A stretch of 64,000 nucleotides of DNA from Pseudomonas sp. B28(2017) (GCF_002113025.1 NZ_NEJH01000002.1:806001-870000); one strand, 5' to 3'; positions 1-11,050 are shown, counted from the first letter of the stretch. Notes: generated by a model from the sequence alone, not told the origin. Made by a program: numbers and translations.

Positions 1-1
1 G

Positions 2-1060
2 GTCGAAGCCCGGGTGATCGACCTGTCCGCCGGTGGCCTGGCGTTCAACGCCGGTCAATTGCCGCTGAAAATGGGTGACGTGTACAAGGCCCGCCTGCAA
101 TTCGTCATCGACAACCTCGGCCTGGCCATGGACGTCGAGTTGCAGATCCGCTCCTTCGATCGCGAGACCGGACGCGCCGGCTGCCAGTTCCAGAACCTGG
201 AACCACGGGACATCTCGACCCTGCGCCACCTGATCACTTCGCACCTGGCCGGCGACATCGTCAGCGTGGGTGAAATGCTCGCGACCCTGCAGCGCGACAA
301 CTTCACCAAGGCGCGCAAGGTCAAGGACGGCGGCCATGGCATGACCGCGTTCGGACGCATGAAAGCCGTGACCTTCAGCCTGGGGGTCTTCGTGGTTGGC
401 CTGGCAGCTTTCGGCTTTGTTTTCAAATCGGTGTACGGCATGTACTTCGTCAGCCACGCCCAGGCCGGCCTGGTCAGCGTGCCTGGCGTGAACATCACCA
501 TGCCTCGCGACGGTACCGTGCAGAGCCTGGTGAAAGCCGACGGCGTGGCCGCCAAAGGCGCACCGCTGGCGACCTTCAGCACCAGCATGCTCGACGTGCT
601 CAAGGGCCATCTGGACGAAGACCAACTGCAACCGGCCAAGGTTGAAGAGCTGTTCGGCAAACAAATGACCGGCACGCTGACCTCGCCTTGCGACTGCACC
701 GTAGCCCAGCAAATGGTCGCCAACGGCCAATACGCCAGCAAGGGTGACGTGATCTTCCAACTGGTGCCGCGCAACAGCGAAGCCAACGTAGAAGCGCGTT
801 TCTCCTATCGCCAGTTCAGCGACGTGCGCCCGGGTACTTCGGTGCGCTTCCAGATCGCCGGTGAAGACCACTCTCGCACCGGCAAGATCGTCAGCAGCAC
901 CAGCCTGAAAAGTGCCGACCTGTCCTCCGACATCCGCGTGCTGATCCAGCCGGACGAAACCCTGGACAGCTCCCTCGCCGGTCGCCCGGTGGAAGTGAAC
1001 AGCGACCGCGGCCCGAACCTGAACTGGCTGATCGACAAAGCCATGGCTGTTGGTCTTTAA
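2..1060 (+). CDS. alg44: Alg44, c-di-GMP-binding alginate polymerisation protein (5' partial)
   Basis: Inner-membrane c-di-GMP receptor that activates the Alg8 glycosyltransferase during alginate polymerisation. The frame is open from the first bases, so the N-terminus (about 37 residues, including the PilZ RxxxR motif) lies outside the window. The visible part opens with the second PilZ motif, DLSAGG (D-x-S-x-x-G), the conserved Asp being about 40 residues into the complete protein. A single transmembrane segment follows around visible residues 123-141, then a periplasmic HlyD-like adaptor region running to the C-terminus. The GTG at 14 is an internal Val codon inside the PilZ motif and not the start. 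algK begins 10 bases after the stop, consistent with one alginate transcript. Confidence 0.95.
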   Translation, partial: VEARVIDLSAGGLAFNAGQLPLKMGDVYKARLQFVIDNLGLAMDVELQIRSFDRETGRAGCQFQNLEPRDISTLRHLITSHLAGDIVSVGEMLATLQRDNFTKARKVKDGGHGMTAFGRMKAVTFSLGVFVVGLAAFGFVFKSVYGMYFVSHAQAGLVSVPGVNITMPRDGTVQSLVKADGVAAKGAPLATFSTSMLDVLKGHLDEDQLQPAKVEELFGKQMTGTLTSPCDCTVAQQMVANGQYASKGDVIFQLVPRNSEANVEARFSYRQFSDVRPGTSVRFQIAGEDHSRTGKIVSSTSLKSADLSSDIRVLIQPDETLDSSLAGRPVEVNSDRGPNLNWLIDKAMAVGL

Positions 1061-1069
1061 GTCGAGGAA

Positions 1070-2476
1070 ATGCCCGTGACTAGTCCACTCAGAATCCTGC
1101 CGGTCCCACTGACCCTGGCCATGGCTATTGCCCTGGCCGGTTGCGCCGGCCTCCCCGACCAGCGCCTGGCCAACGAAGCGCTCAAACGCGGTGATACCGT
1201 CACCGCGGCGCAGAATTACCGGCAACTGGCGGACCTGGGCTACAGCGAAGCCCAGGTCGGTCTGGCCGACATCCAGGTCGACAGCCGTGACCCGGCGCAG
1301 ATGAAACAGGCTGAGGCGACTTACCGCGCCGCGGCCAGCGTTTCGCCGCGCGCCCAGGCACGCCTCGGTCGTCTGCTGGTGGCCAAGCCCGGCTCCACCG
1401 AGGCCGAGCAGCACGAAGCCGAAACCCTGTTGAAAAAAGCCGCCGCTGCGGGCGAAGGCAACACGCTGATCCCGCTGGCAATGCTGTACCTGCAATACCC
1501 ACATAGCTTTCCCAACGTGAATGCACAGCAGCAAATCAGCCAATGGCGTGCCGAGAACAAACCGGAAGCCGGTCTGGCGCAAGTACTGCTCTATCGCACC
1601 CAGGGCACCTATGACCAGCATCTGGATGATGTGGAAAAAATCTGCAAGGCCGCGCTCAACACCAATGACATCTGCTACGTCGAGCTGGCCACGGTCTATC
1701 AGAAACAGGCCAAGCCTGAGCAACAGGCCGAACTGATCAAACAGCTGCAAGCGGCTCACGCTCGCGGCACCGTTTCGGCGCAGCGCGTCGACAGCGTTGC
1801 TCGCGTGCTCGCTGACTCGTCCCTGGGCAAGACCGACGAGAAAACCGCACAGTCGCTGCTCGAACCGATCGCACCAGGCTACCCGGCCTCGTGGGTATCC
1901 CTCGCGCAACTGCTCTACGACTTCCCCGAACTGGGCGACGTCGACCAGATGATGAAGTACCTGGACAACGGCCGCGCCGCCGACCAGCCCCGCGCCGAGC
2001 TGTTGCTGGGCAAGCTCTACTACGAAGGCAAACTGGTGCCGGCTGACGCCAAGGTCGCCGAAGCGCACTTCCAGAAAGCCGTCGGCCGCGAAGTCGCCGC
2101 CGATTACTACCTCGGCCAGATCTATCGCCGTGGCTACCTGGGCAAGGTCTATCCGCAGAAAGCGCTCGACCATCTGTTGACCGCTGCGCGCAACGGCCAG
2201 AACAGCGCCGACTTCGCCATCGCCCAACTGTTTTCCCAAGGCAAGGGCACCAAGCCTGATCCGCTCAACGCCTATGTCTTCAGCCAACTGGCCCTGACCC
2301 AGAACACTGCGCAAGCCACCGAGCTTGCGCAAACAATCCAAACGCAACTGCCGCCTGACCGGCTGGCCGAGGCCCAACGCCTGTTGAAACAAGAACAGGC
2401 CGTGCGCGGTGCCCTGAGCCCGAACACGCCGGAACTGAAAGCCCTGCAAGACGAAGACGGCGAGGAATCCCTATGA
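1070..2476 (+). CDS. algK: AlgK, alginate secretion TPR lipoprotein
   Basis: Outer-membrane lipoprotein scaffold that helps place the AlgE porin and bridges it to the periplasmic alginate machinery. The N-terminus carries a hydrophobic signal with lipobox LAGC (Cys25). The rest is rich in Sel1/TPR-like helical repeats, for example around [20 protein letters not shown] and [20 protein letters not shown]. At 468 residues it is near the family length. The ATG at 1070 is only 2-3 bases from GAGG. A GTG at 1076 (residue 3) has better spacing and could be the true start; the lipobox is unaffected. Its stop overlaps the algE start by four bases (ATGA), implying translational coupling. Confidence 0.96.
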   Translation: MPVTSPLRILPVPLTLAMAIALAGCAGLPDQRLANEALKRGDTVTAAQNYRQLADLGYSEAQVGLADIQVDSRDPAQMKQAEATYRAAASVSPRAQARLGRLLVAKPGSTEAEQHEAETLLKKAAAAGEGNTLIPLAMLYLQYPHSFPNVNAQQQISQWRAENKPEAGLAQVLLYRTQGTYDQHLDDVEKICKAALNTNDICYVELATVYQKQAKPEQQAELIKQLQAAHARGTVSAQRVDSVARVLADSSLGKTDEKTAQSLLEPIAPGYPASWVSLAQLLYDFPELGDVDQMMKYLDNGRAADQPRAELLLGKLYYEGKLVPADAKVAEAHFQKAVGREVAADYYLGQIYRRGYLGKVYPQKALDHLLTAARNGQNSADFAIAQLFSQGKGTKPDPLNAYVFSQLALTQNTAQATELAQTIQTQLPPDRLAEAQRLLKQEQAVRGALSPNTPELKALQDEDGEESL

Positions 2477-3954
2477 AGCTCAATCCATTCATGAAGGCCG
2501 GCATTGGCCTGACATTCGCGCTGATCTGGTCCTGCCCGACGCTTGCTGCGATCACTGAAACCAAGAACTTTGGCCTCGAAGTGAAAATCACCGGTCAGTC
2601 CGAAGACGACCGCGACCTCGGCACCGCCCCCGGTGGCGACGTCAATGGCGTCGGCCTCGACCTGCGCCCTTGGGTCTACGGCGAAAGCGGCGCATGGAGC
2701 GCCTACGCCATGGGTCAGGCGGTGACGTCCACCGACATCATCGAGACCGACACCCTGCAACAGTCCGATGGTGCCCAGAGCACTAACAACAGTGATCGCG
2801 AGACCAAGAAAAACTACCTGGCGATGCGCGAATTCTGGGTCGGCTACAGCGGCTTCACGCCCTACCCCGGCGAGATCCTCAAGCTCGGTCGCCAACGCCT
2901 GCGCAATGACGACGGCCAATGGCGCGACACCAACATCGAAGCCTTGAACTGGACTTTCGATACCACCCTGCTGCGCGCCAACGTCGGTATCGCCGAACGC
3001 TTCAGCGAGTACCGCACCGACCTCAAGGAACTGGCACCGAAAGACAAGGATCGCCTGCACGCCTACGCCGATGCCGCGTATCAGTGGACACCCGGCAACT
3101 GGGTGGGCATTCGCGGTCATCACACCCATGACAACGGCAAGCTCGACTTCCCGGAGCCAGGTGTACCGGCCGATTCGCTGGACAAAAAACAGAACGGCGA
3201 CATCAGCTGGATCGGCCTGACCGCCGACAGTGATGCCTACAACTGGCGCAACACCAACACGGTCAACTACTGGGGCAGCATCACTGGCATGCGCGGCGAC
3301 ACCGACACGGTCAACCCGCTGAATGCCGATGGCACACGCCCGACCGAAGCCAAGCACGGTGATGATCTTAACGGTTGGGCCACCGACGTCGGCGTGCGTT
3401 TGCGCCTCGACCCGCAATGGCAAGTCGGTGCCGCCTATGCCCGCGCCAGCGCCGAGTACCAACAGAACGGCCTGGAAAGCAATCGCTCGAACTACACCGG
3501 CACCCGCTCGCGGGTACACCGTTTCGGCGAAGCCTTCCGTGGCGAAATGAACAACATGCAGACCGCCACCCTGTTCGGTTCGTGGATGCTCAACGACGAA
3601 TACGACGCCAGCCTGATCTACCACAAGTTCTGGCGCGTCGACGGCAACAAGCCGGTCGGCAGCAATGGCATCAACGCCGTCGAAAACAACACCGACGACG
3701 TGACTGGCGCAATCCTCTCCAGCACTTCGCTGCCGCTGAACGATGGCGAAAAAGACCTCGGTCAGGAGATGGACCTGGTGGTCACCAAGTACTTCAAGCA
3801 AGGCCTGTTGCCGGCGGCGCTGAGCCAGTCCATCGATGAGCCTTCGGCCCTGGTGCGCTTCCGTGGCGGTGTGTTCAAGCCGGGCGATGCCTACGGCAAG
3901 GAAGTCGATTCGTACATGCACCGCGCATTCATCGACGTGATCTGGCGCTTCTGA
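2473..3954 (+). CDS. algE: AlgE, alginate outer-membrane porin
   Basis: Forms the beta-barrel channel through which alginate crosses the outer membrane. A cleavable signal peptide (about residues 1-26, ending PTLAA) precedes a polar, aromatic-rich sequence typical of a large barrel. The final residue is Phe (VIWRF), the usual outer-membrane assembly signature. The length of 493 residues matches AlgE of other pseudomonads. The start codon overlaps the algK stop. The algG frame can be read from the AlgE stop, but algG most likely starts 27 bases further on. Confidence 0.96.
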   Translation: MKLNPFMKAGIGLTFALIWSCPTLAAITETKNFGLEVKITGQSEDDRDLGTAPGGDVNGVGLDLRPWVYGESGAWSAYAMGQAVTSTDIIETDTLQQSDGAQSTNNSDRETKKNYLAMREFWVGYSGFTPYPGEILKLGRQRLRNDDGQWRDTNIEALNWTFDTTLLRANVGIAERFSEYRTDLKELAPKDKDRLHAYADAAYQWTPGNWVGIRGHHTHDNGKLDFPEPGVPADSLDKKQNGDISWIGLTADSDAYNWRNTNTVNYWGSITGMRGDTDTVNPLNADGTRPTEAKHGDDLNGWATDVGVRLRLDPQWQVGAAYARASAEYQQNGLESNRSNYTGTRSRVHRFGEAFRGEMNNMQTATLFGSWMLNDEYDASLIYHKFWRVDGNKPVGSNGINAVENNTDDVTGAILSSTSLPLNDGEKDLGQEMDLVVTKYFKQGLLPAALSQSIDEPSALVRFRGGVFKPGDAYGKEVDSYMHRAFIDVIWRF

Positions 3955-3980
3955 TGCAAACCGCGAAGGGAGTGCCCGAC

Positions 3981-5558
3981 ATGAACAATTCGAAGCGAGG
4001 TTCGCTCACCTTGTTGGCCGGCGCGATGCTGCTGGCAAGCTCGGCCGCCTTCGCCAATGTAGAGCCGGCCAAACCGGCACACGCGGCCACCATCGCCAAG
4101 GAACTGCAACAGGCCAAGACCTACACCGTCAGCAGCGCGCCGACCGCGCCGCTGGAACTGGCCAAGCCGAAACTGCCGGACGTTTCCGGCTACAACGCCG
4201 AGGCCATCGCCGCGAAAATCGTGCGCAGCAAGGCCGGCAAGATCAGCGTGCGCCGGATGATGCAGGAAGACGCCCTGAAGGACTTCATCGGCGGCGACAA
4301 CAAGATGGCCGAGTGGGTGGTGCGTCAGCATGGCATCCCACAGGCGATCTTCGTCGACGACGGCTACATGAACCTCAAGGACCTGGCGAAGAAGCAACCC
4401 AAATACGTCATCGAAACCGCGCCTGGAGTTTATCTGGCGAAGTTGCCGATCGTGGTCGGTCGCCACGGCATCCTGGAAATCGACAAGCAGACCCAGGAAC
4501 TGCGCCTGTCCCAGGAGGCCGGTTCGTTCCTGGTCAACGACGGTCAGTTGTTCGTGCGCGACACCAAAATCACCGGCTGGCGCGAGAAGGACAACGGCCC
4601 GGCGACGTTCAACTCGCCGAAGGAATTCCGTCCGTTCCTGCTGGCCTGGGGCGGCACCGAGACTTACATCGCCAACAGCAAGATCGCCAGTTTCGGCTAC
4701 GCCAACAGTAAGTCCTATGGCGTAAGTATTTCCCAGTACACGCCGAACATGGCCAAGGTGCTCAAGCGTCCTGAACCGACCGGCTGGATCGTCGGCTCCG
4801 AATTCTCGGACATGTGGTACGGCTTCTACTGCTATGAAACCCGCGACTTCGTGGTCAAGGGCAACACCTACAAAGACAACATCGTCTACGGCATCGACCC
4901 GCACGACCGTTCCCACGGCCTGATCATCGCTGACAACACGGTGTTCGGGACCAAGAAGAAGCACGGGATCATTATTTCCCGTGAGGTCAACGACAGCTTC
5001 ATCTTCAACAACCGCAGCTACGACAACAAGCTGTCGGGCCTGGTGATCGACCGTAACAGCGTGAACAACCTGATCGCCCACAACGAGATCTACCAGAACC
5101 ACACCGACGGCATCACCCTCTACGAGAGTGCCGACAACCTGCTGTGGGGCAACCGTGTGCTGAGCAACAAGCGCCACGGCATCCGCATTCGTAACAGCGT
5201 GAACATTCGCCTCTACGAAAACGTCGCCATGGCCAACGGCCTGACCGGCGTCTACGGCCACATCAAAGACCTGAGCAACACCGACCGTGACATCAAGCTC
5301 GACCCGTTCGACGCCCAGGTGTCGCTGATCGTGGTCGGCGGTGAGCTGGCGGCCAACGGCAGCGGGCCGCTGTCCATCGACTCGCCACTGAGTGTCGAGC
5401 TGTATCGCGTGTCGATGCTCGCACCGGCCAAATCCAGCGGCATCAGCTTCACCGGCATCCTTGGCGAGCGCCAGGATGAAATTCTCGACCTGCTGGTGCG
5501 CCAGCAGAAAGCCGTGCTGATCGACCCTGTCGAACGCCAGACCGAAATGCGGGACTGA
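3981..5558 (+). CDS. algG: AlgG, poly(beta-D-mannuronate) C5-epimerase
   Basis: Periplasmic enzyme converting mannuronate residues to guluronate in the nascent polymer and protecting it from AlgL. The start at 3981 is preferred over an in-frame ATG at 3954 because GAAGGGAG lies 9 bases upstream and a normal signal peptide (MNNSKRGSLTLLAG... ending AFA) begins there, giving 525 residues. The C-terminal half shows the repeated N-x-I/V turns of a right-handed beta-helix. The catalytic DPHD motif is at residues 306-309, with His308 as the expected active-site base. It lies between algE and algX, as in all pseudomonad alginate operons. Confidence 0.96.
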   Translation: MNNSKRGSLTLLAGAMLLASSAAFANVEPAKPAHAATIAKELQQAKTYTVSSAPTAPLELAKPKLPDVSGYNAEAIAAKIVRSKAGKISVRRMMQEDALKDFIGGDNKMAEWVVRQHGIPQAIFVDDGYMNLKDLAKKQPKYVIETAPGVYLAKLPIVVGRHGILEIDKQTQELRLSQEAGSFLVNDGQLFVRDTKITGWREKDNGPATFNSPKEFRPFLLAWGGTETYIANSKIASFGYANSKSYGVSISQYTPNMAKVLKRPEPTGWIVGSEFSDMWYGFYCYETRDFVVKGNTYKDNIVYGIDPHDRSHGLIIADNTVFGTKKKHGIIISREVNDSFIFNNRSYDNKLSGLVIDRNSVNNLIAHNEIYQNHTDGITLYESADNLLWGNRVLSNKRHGIRIRNSVNIRLYENVAMANGLTGVYGHIKDLSNTDRDIKLDPFDAQVSLIVVGGELAANGSGPLSIDSPLSVELYRVSMLAPAKSSGISFTGILGERQDEILDLLVRQQKAVLIDPVERQTEMRD

Positions 5559-5568
5559 GGATAATCTT

Positions 5569-7017
5569 ATGCACCCACACTTGATCAAATTACTCAGCCT
5601 GTCGGCCCTGACCGCCGGCATTCTCGCCGCCAGCAGCGGTGCGCGTGCCGATGAGGTCAAAGCGCCTGTCTTCACCGCAGAACCGTGCTGCAGCCTGTGC
5701 CCGGCCGCCCACGATGCGAAGAACTACACCACCCGTTATCAGCAGAACTTCACCACGCTGGTACAGGCCCAGGGCGACTGGCTGTTCCGCACCCAGGAAG
5801 ACCTGCGCACCGAATTCGACACCACGCCTGCCGGCTACAAACGCATGAAACAACTGCACGATGCGTTCAAGAGTAAAGGCGTGGAACTGGTCATCGTGTA
5901 CCAGCCGACCCGTGGCCTGGTGAACCGCAACAAGCTCAACCCGGCGGAGAAAGCCAGCTTCGACTTCGACAAGGCACTGCAGAACTACAAGACCATGCTC
6001 GGTCGTTTCGCACAGATGGGCTATGTCGTCCCGGACCTTTCGCCGCTGACCAACGAGTCGTTGCCCGACACCCTGCCCGCCCACGACTTCTACTTCCGTG
6101 GCGACCAGCACTGGACGCCGTACGGTGCCCAGCGCACGGCGAAGATCGTCGCCGAGAAGGTCAAGCAGTTGCCTGAATTCGCCGACATTCCCAAGCGCGA
6201 ATTCGAGACCCACAAGTCGGGTCGCATGGGCAAGACCGGAACCCTGCACAACATGGCCGGTCAACTCTGTGGCACCAGCTACGCGATCCAGTACATGGAT
6301 CAGTTCACCACCGAGCCGAAGGGCGAAGCGGGTGATGGCGATCTGTTCGGCGACTCCGGCAACCCGCAAATCACCCTCGTGGGCACCTCCCACAGCGGCA
6401 AGAACTACAACTTCGCCGGGTTCCTCGAAGAAGCCATCGGTGCCGACATTCTCAACGTGGCGTTCCCCGGCGGCGGCCTGGAAGGTTCGATGCTGCAGTA
6501 CCTGGGCAGCGACGAGTTCCAGAAGAACCCGCCGAAGATTCTCATCTGGGAATTCTCACCGCTGTACCGCCTCGACCAGGAAACCATCTACCGCCAGATG
6601 ATGGCGCTGCTGGACAACGGTTGCGAAGGCAAGGATGCACAGATGTCCGGCAGCGCCACGCTCAAGCCGGGCAAAAACGAGTTGATGGTCAACAGCAAAA
6701 ACATGGACCTGCGCAACAGCAGCCACCAGGTCGACATCCGCTTCGCCGACACCTCGGTGAAAACCCTGCAAGCCACCCTCTGGTACATGAACGGTCGCCA
6801 CGAGGACATCAAGATCGACAAACCGGAAACCTCCGAAACTGACGGGCGTTTCGCTTTCGAGTTACGCACGGATGAAGACTGGGCCTCGCAGAACCTGCTG
6901 GCCGTTGAAGTCCAGGGCCCCGAAGCCGGTGCCGCGCCTCAGAAAGTCGAAGCGAAAATCTGCAAACGCAACGTATTCCCGGGCGCCGAGCAGCGTACTG
7001 CTTCGGTCGGGCAATGA
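5569..7017 (+). CDS. algX: AlgX, alginate O-acetyltransferase and secretion-complex protein
   Basis: Periplasmic protein that performs the terminal O-acetylation of mannuronate and links polymer modification to export. A signal peptide ends near residue 27 (SGARA). The SGNH-like domain contains the catalytic set expected for AlgX: Asp179 and His181 in RGDQHW, and the nucleophile Ser274 in GTSHSG. The C-terminal ~130 residues form a beta-rich carbohydrate-binding module. Four cysteines lie close together near the N-terminus (CCSLC plus later partners). Length is 482 residues. The stop overlaps an in-frame algL ATG, but algL probably starts 9 bases beyond it. Confidence 0.96.
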   Translation: MHPHLIKLLSLSALTAGILAASSGARADEVKAPVFTAEPCCSLCPAAHDAKNYTTRYQQNFTTLVQAQGDWLFRTQEDLRTEFDTTPAGYKRMKQLHDAFKSKGVELVIVYQPTRGLVNRNKLNPAEKASFDFDKALQNYKTMLGRFAQMGYVVPDLSPLTNESLPDTLPAHDFYFRGDQHWTPYGAQRTAKIVAEKVKQLPEFADIPKREFETHKSGRMGKTGTLHNMAGQLCGTSYAIQYMDQFTTEPKGEAGDGDLFGDSGNPQITLVGTSHSGKNYNFAGFLEEAIGADILNVAFPGGGLEGSMLQYLGSDEFQKNPPKILIWEFSPLYRLDQETIYRQMMALLDNGCEGKDAQMSGSATLKPGKNELMVNSKNMDLRNSSHQVDIRFADTSVKTLQATLWYMNGRHEDIKIDKPETSETDGRFAFELRTDEDWASQNLLAVEVQGPEAGAAPQKVEAKICKRNVFPGAEQRTASVGQ

Positions 7018-7025
7018 GGTCTGCT

Positions 7026-8150
7026 ATGCGCTATCCGACAATTTCAACACTGTTGGCACCGACGCTCCTGAGCCTGGCGATGTTCGCCGGGGCCACGCAA
7101 GCGGCTGCGCCACTGCGACCACCCCAGGGCTATTTTGCGCCTGTGGATAAATTCAAGACGGGCGACAAAAGCGAAGGCTGCGATGCGATGCCGACGCCAT
7201 ACACCGGCTCGTTGCAATTTCGCAGCAAGTACGAAGGTTCGGACAAGGCCCGCGCGACCCTGAACGTGCAGTCGGAAAAAGCCTTCCGCGAGAGCACGGC
7301 CGACATCACCAAGATCGAGCGCGGCACCAGCAAGCGCGTAATGCAGTTCATGCGTGACGGTCGCCCGGAACAGCTGGAATGCACACTCGACTGGCTGACC
7401 GCCTGGGCCAAGGCCGACGCGCTGATGTCCAAGGACTTCAACCATACCGGCAAGTCGATGCGCAAATGGGCATTGGGCAGTATGGCTTCAGCGTATATCC
7501 GCCTGAAGTTTTCCGACTCCCACCCGCTGGCCACCCATCAACAACAAGCGCAGTTGATCGAAGCCTGGTTCAGCAGGATGGCTGATCAGGTGGTCAGCGA
7601 TTGGGACAACCTGCCGCTCGACATGACCAACAACCACTCGTACTGGGCGGCGTGGTCGGTGATGGCCACCTCCGTCGCCACCAACCGTCGCGATCTGTTC
7701 GACTGGGCGGTGAAGGAATACAAGGTCGGCGCCAACCAGATCGACGCCGACGGTTACCTGCCCAACGAACTCAAGCGTCAGCAGCGGGCCCTGGCTTACC
7801 ACAACTATGCCCTGCCGCCGCTGGCGATGATCGCCAGTTTCGCCCAGGTCAACGGCGTGGATCTGCGCCAGGAAAACAATGGCGCGCTCAAACGCCTGGG
7901 TGACCGGGTGCTGTCCGGGGTGAAAGACCCAGACCAATTCGAGCAGAAGAATGGCAAGGAACAGGACATGACCGACCTGAAAGAGGACATGAAATTCGCC
8001 TGGCTCGAACCGTTCTGCTCGCTCTACACCTGCTCGCCCGAAGTGCTGGCGAAGAAACACCAGATGCAGCCGTTCAAGACCTTCCGCCTCGGCGGTGACC
8101 TGACCAAGGTCTACGACCCGGCCAATGAAAAAGGCAACAAGGGTTCATAG
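7026..8150 (+). CDS. algL: AlgL, alginate lyase
   Basis: Periplasmic polysaccharide lyase (PL5) that cleaves alginate trapped in the periplasm by beta-elimination. The start at 7026 is chosen because GAGGT sits just upstream and a signal peptide ([19 protein letters not shown]... ending TQA) begins there. An ATG at 7014, overlapping the algX stop, is in frame and would add four residues. Catalytic residues of PL5 lyases are all visible: Asn203-His204 in NNHSYW, Arg251, and Tyr258 in ALAYHNY. Length is 374 residues. It is followed by a 133-base gap holding a perfect hairpin, the first clear break in the operon. Confidence 0.96.
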   Translation: MRYPTISTLLAPTLLSLAMFAGATQAAAPLRPPQGYFAPVDKFKTGDKSEGCDAMPTPYTGSLQFRSKYEGSDKARATLNVQSEKAFRESTADITKIERGTSKRVMQFMRDGRPEQLECTLDWLTAWAKADALMSKDFNHTGKSMRKWALGSMASAYIRLKFSDSHPLATHQQQAQLIEAWFSRMADQVVSDWDNLPLDMTNNHSYWAAWSVMATSVATNRRDLFDWAVKEYKVGANQIDADGYLPNELKRQQRALAYHNYALPPLAMIASFAQVNGVDLRQENNGALKRLGDRVLSGVKDPDQFEQKNGKEQDMTDLKEDMKFAWLEPFCSLYTCSPEVLAKKHQMQPFKTFRLGGDLTKVYDPANEKGNKGS

Positions 8151-8165
8151 AACAGATGCAATCCC

Positions 8166-8195
8166 CTGTGGGAGCGAGCCTGCTCGCTCCCACAG
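8166..8195. repeat. Perfect REP hairpin between algL and algI
   Basis: Arms ctgtgggagcgag and ctcgctcccacag (13 bp, perfect) close a 4-base loop. It belongs to the REP family seen at ten other sites in this window, here as a single symmetrical hairpin. There is no T-run after it, so it is not a classical terminator. It may stabilise the upstream mRNA or attenuate transcription into algI. A G-rich stretch (8226-8240) follows before the algI ribosome site. Confidence 0.85.
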
Positions 8196-8283
8196 TGACG
8201 TGATGTTTGCCCTCCAGATTTCCTTGGGGGGTTTGGGGGGGCCGTTGGCCCTTGACTGTAGGTTCAAACAAGGAGAGATCGGG

Positions 8284-9849
8284 ATGGTTTTCTCGTCCAA
8301 CGTGTTCCTGTTTTTGTTCTTGCCGATCTTTCTCGGCCTGTACTACCTGAGCGGGCAACGCTATCGCAATTTGCTGCTGCTGATTGCCAGCTACGTGTTC
8401 TACGCCTGGTGGCGTGTGGACTTCCTCGCGCTGTTCGCCGGCGTCACGCTGTGGAACTACTGGATCGGCCTGAAAGTCGGTGCCGCCGGGGTCAGGACCA
8501 AACCGGCGCAGCGTTGGCTGCTGCTCGGCGTGGCCGTCGACCTGTGCATCCTCGGCTACTTCAAGTACGCCAACTTCGGCGTCGACAGCATCAACGCAAT
8601 GATGACGTCGGTGGGTCTTTCGCCCTTCATCCTGACCCACGTGCTGCTGCCGATCGGGATCTCGTTCTACATCTTCGAGTCCATCAGCTACATCATCGAC
8701 GTCTACCGTGGCGACACCCCGGCGACCCGCAATCTGATCGACTTCGCGGCGTTCGTGGCGATCTTCCCGCACCTGATTGCCGGTCCTGTGTTGCGTTTCC
8801 GTGATCTGGCCGACCAGTTCAACAACCGCACCCACACCCTCGACAAGTTCTCCGAGGGCTGCACACGGTTCATGCAGGGTTTCATCAAGAAAGTCTTCAT
8901 CGCCGACACCCTGGCCGTCGTGGCTGACCACTGCTTCGCCCTGCAAAACCCGACCACGGGTGATGCCTGGCTCGGCGCCCTGGCGTACACCGCGCAGTTG
9001 TATTTCGACTTCTCCGGTTACAGCGACATGGCCATCGGCCTGGGCCTGATGATGGGTTTCCGCTTCATGGAAAACTTCAAGCAGCCGTATGTCAGCCAGT
9101 CGATCACCGAGTTCTGGCGGCGCTGGCACATCAGCCTGTCGACCTGGCTGCGTGACTACCTGTACATCACGCTGGGCGGTAACCGCAAAGGCACGCTGAT
9201 GACCTATCGCAACCTGTTCCTGACCATGCTGCTCGGTGGTCTGTGGCACGGCGCGAACATCACTTACATCGTCTGGGGCGCCTGGCACGGTACCTGGCTG
9301 GCGATTGAAAAAGCCATCGGCCTGAACACCTCGCCGCGCAGTTTCAACCCGATCCGCTGGGCGCTGACCTTCCTGCTGGTAGTGATGGGCTGGGTGATCT
9401 TCCGCGCAGAAAACCTGCACGTCGCCGGACGCATGTACGGCGCGATGTTCAGCTTCAGTGACTGGTCGCTGTCGGAACTCAACCAGGCCAGCCTCACCGG
9501 CCTGCAAGTGGCAACACTGATCGTGGCTTACGTGACTTTGGCGTTCTTCGGCCTGCGCGACTTCTACACCCATCAGCCACCGGTCAAGACCAAGCCTGCC
9601 GTGAACGTCGACGCCGACGGCCCGGCCGCCGCTACAGCGGGAACGATCAAGGCCGTGCCTGGGGATAACCCGGCGAGCATCCATCAGCCTGGCTACACCG
9701 TCGGCGTCGAAGCCCAGGTGCAACCGGCCTACTGGACCGCTGACTGGTCGCGCTACGTGATGCGTGCGCTGGTGCTGCTGTTGTTCATCGCCTCGATTCT
9801 CAAACTCTCGGCGCAAAGCTTCTCGCCGTTCCTTTACTTCCAGTTCTGA
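8284..9849 (+). CDS. algI: AlgI, membrane-bound O-acyltransferase for alginate acetylation
   Basis: MBOAT-family integral membrane protein that moves acetyl groups across the inner membrane for alginate acetylation. The start at 8284 follows AGGAGA by 7 bases; the frame is open further upstream, but those bases include the REP hairpin. The 521-residue product has about ten hydrophobic segments, beginning VFLFLFLPIFLGLYY. The invariant MBOAT histidine is His322 in LWHGANI, with a second conserved motif GAWHG. It is the first gene of the algI-algJ-algF acetylation cassette, and algJ starts 11 bases downstream. Confidence 0.96.
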   Translation: MVFSSNVFLFLFLPIFLGLYYLSGQRYRNLLLLIASYVFYAWWRVDFLALFAGVTLWNYWIGLKVGAAGVRTKPAQRWLLLGVAVDLCILGYFKYANFGVDSINAMMTSVGLSPFILTHVLLPIGISFYIFESISYIIDVYRGDTPATRNLIDFAAFVAIFPHLIAGPVLRFRDLADQFNNRTHTLDKFSEGCTRFMQGFIKKVFIADTLAVVADHCFALQNPTTGDAWLGALAYTAQLYFDFSGYSDMAIGLGLMMGFRFMENFKQPYVSQSITEFWRRWHISLSTWLRDYLYITLGGNRKGTLMTYRNLFLTMLLGGLWHGANITYIVWGAWHGTWLAIEKAIGLNTSPRSFNPIRWALTFLLVVMGWVIFRAENLHVAGRMYGAMFSFSDWSLSELNQASLTGLQVATLIVAYVTLAFFGLRDFYTHQPPVKTKPAVNVDADGPAAATAGTIKAVPGDNPASIHQPGYTVGVEAQVQPAYWTADWSRYVMRALVLLLFIASILKLSAQSFSPFLYFQF

Positions 9850-9860
9850 GGGATCTGACC

Positions 9861-11036
9861 ATGACCCGCTCATTACGTATCTTCTACATCGCGCTGTTCC
9901 TGGTGACCCTGCTGGTGCTCGGTCTGTGGTCGGTGCGCAGCTTCTTCGGCTTCAGCACCAACGCCGATGCGACGGTGCTCAACGGTCGCTGGTCCAAAGC
10001 CGTGGAAACGCACTACGACGACGAGTTCCCGATCAAGCGCCTGGGCACCAATCTTTGGGCCGCACTGGATTTCAAACTTTTCAACGAAGGTCGTCCGGGC
10101 GTGGTGCTCGGTCGCGACCAGTGGTTGTACAGCGATGAAGAATTCCACCCGGTAGTCAACGAAGAACTGAACCTGCAAGGCAACTACGCGCTGGTTGAAG
10201 GCGTGCGCCAGACGTTGAAGGAAAAAGGCGTGCAACTGGTGATGGCCGTGGTGCCAGCCAAGGTGCGCCTGTACCCGGAACACCTCGGTGAGGTGAAGCC
10301 GGCGAGCATCCACGCCAACCTCTACAAGGACTTCCACCAGCGCCTGGCCGCCGACCGGATTCCCGCCCCTGACCTGCTCGGCCCGCTGCAACAGGCCAAG
10401 CAGAATGGCCAGCAAGTGTTCCTGCGCACCGACACCCACTGGACCCCGGAAGGCGCCGAGATTGCTGCCAACCGTCTGGCCCAAACCATCGCCGACAAGT
10501 ACCCGCTGAGCGGCGAGCCACAGCGCTTCGTCACCGAACCTGCGGAGAAAATCACCCACAAGGGCGACCTGCGTCTGTTCCTGCCGCTCGACCCGCTGTT
10601 CGAAAACCTGATGCCGGCGCAAGAGTCGCTGCAAAAACGCAACACCGTAGCAGCGGATGACCAGCCGGCCGGTGACGATGCCCTGTTCGCCAACACCGAA
10701 GTGCCGGTGGCCCTGATCGGCACCAGCTACAGCGCCAACCCCAACTGGAACTTCGTCGGCGCGCTCAAGCAAGCCCTGCACAGCGACGTAGTCAATTACG
10801 CCGAAGACGGCCACGGCCCGATTCTGCCGATGCTCAGCTACCTCAAAAGCGATGCCTTCAAGAACAGCCCGCCACAGGTGCTGATCTGGGAGTTTCCTGA
10901 ACGATATCTGCCCGTGAACAACGAAATCGGCGACGCCGACCCGCAGTGGGTCGCAGAGCTTAAACAAGCCGGTGCGCGCCAACAAAACGTAGCCATCAAC
11001 AACAAATCCGAGACGCCCGACCGGGCGCAAAACTGA
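9861..11036 (+). CDS. algJ: AlgJ, alginate O-acetylation protein
   Basis: Periplasm-facing, membrane-anchored SGNH-like acetyl-handling protein needed for alginate O-acetylation, a relative of AlgX. The N-terminal hydrophobic segment (FYIALFLVTLLVLGLWSV) is an uncleaved anchor or signal. The catalytic signature is intact: Asp191 and His193 in DTHW, and Ser289 in GTSYSAN. Length is 391 residues. It lies 11 bases after algI and 14 bases before algF, so the three genes are almost certainly co-translated from one message. Confidence 0.96.
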   Translation: MTRSLRIFYIALFLVTLLVLGLWSVRSFFGFSTNADATVLNGRWSKAVETHYDDEFPIKRLGTNLWAALDFKLFNEGRPGVVLGRDQWLYSDEEFHPVVNEELNLQGNYALVEGVRQTLKEKGVQLVMAVVPAKVRLYPEHLGEVKPASIHANLYKDFHQRLAADRIPAPDLLGPLQQAKQNGQQVFLRTDTHWTPEGAEIAANRLAQTIADKYPLSGEPQRFVTEPAEKITHKGDLRLFLPLDPLFENLMPAQESLQKRNTVAADDQPAGDDALFANTEVPVALIGTSYSANPNWNFVGALKQALHSDVVNYAEDGHGPILPMLSYLKSDAFKNSPPQVLIWEFPERYLPVNNEIGDADPQWVAELKQAGARQQNVAINNKSETPDRAQN

Positions 11037-11050
11037 AAGAGAGGTACACC

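Noticed and set aside
2272..3921. Long open frame antisense to algE (549 codons)
   Set aside because: It mirrors a confidently identified gene, has no ribosome site, and its product is Val/Gly/Ala-rich in the way antisense frames of high-GC genes are.
3891..5675. Long open frame antisense to algG (594 codons)
   Set aside because: Same pattern: fully covered by algG, no domain recognised, composition typical of a shadow frame.
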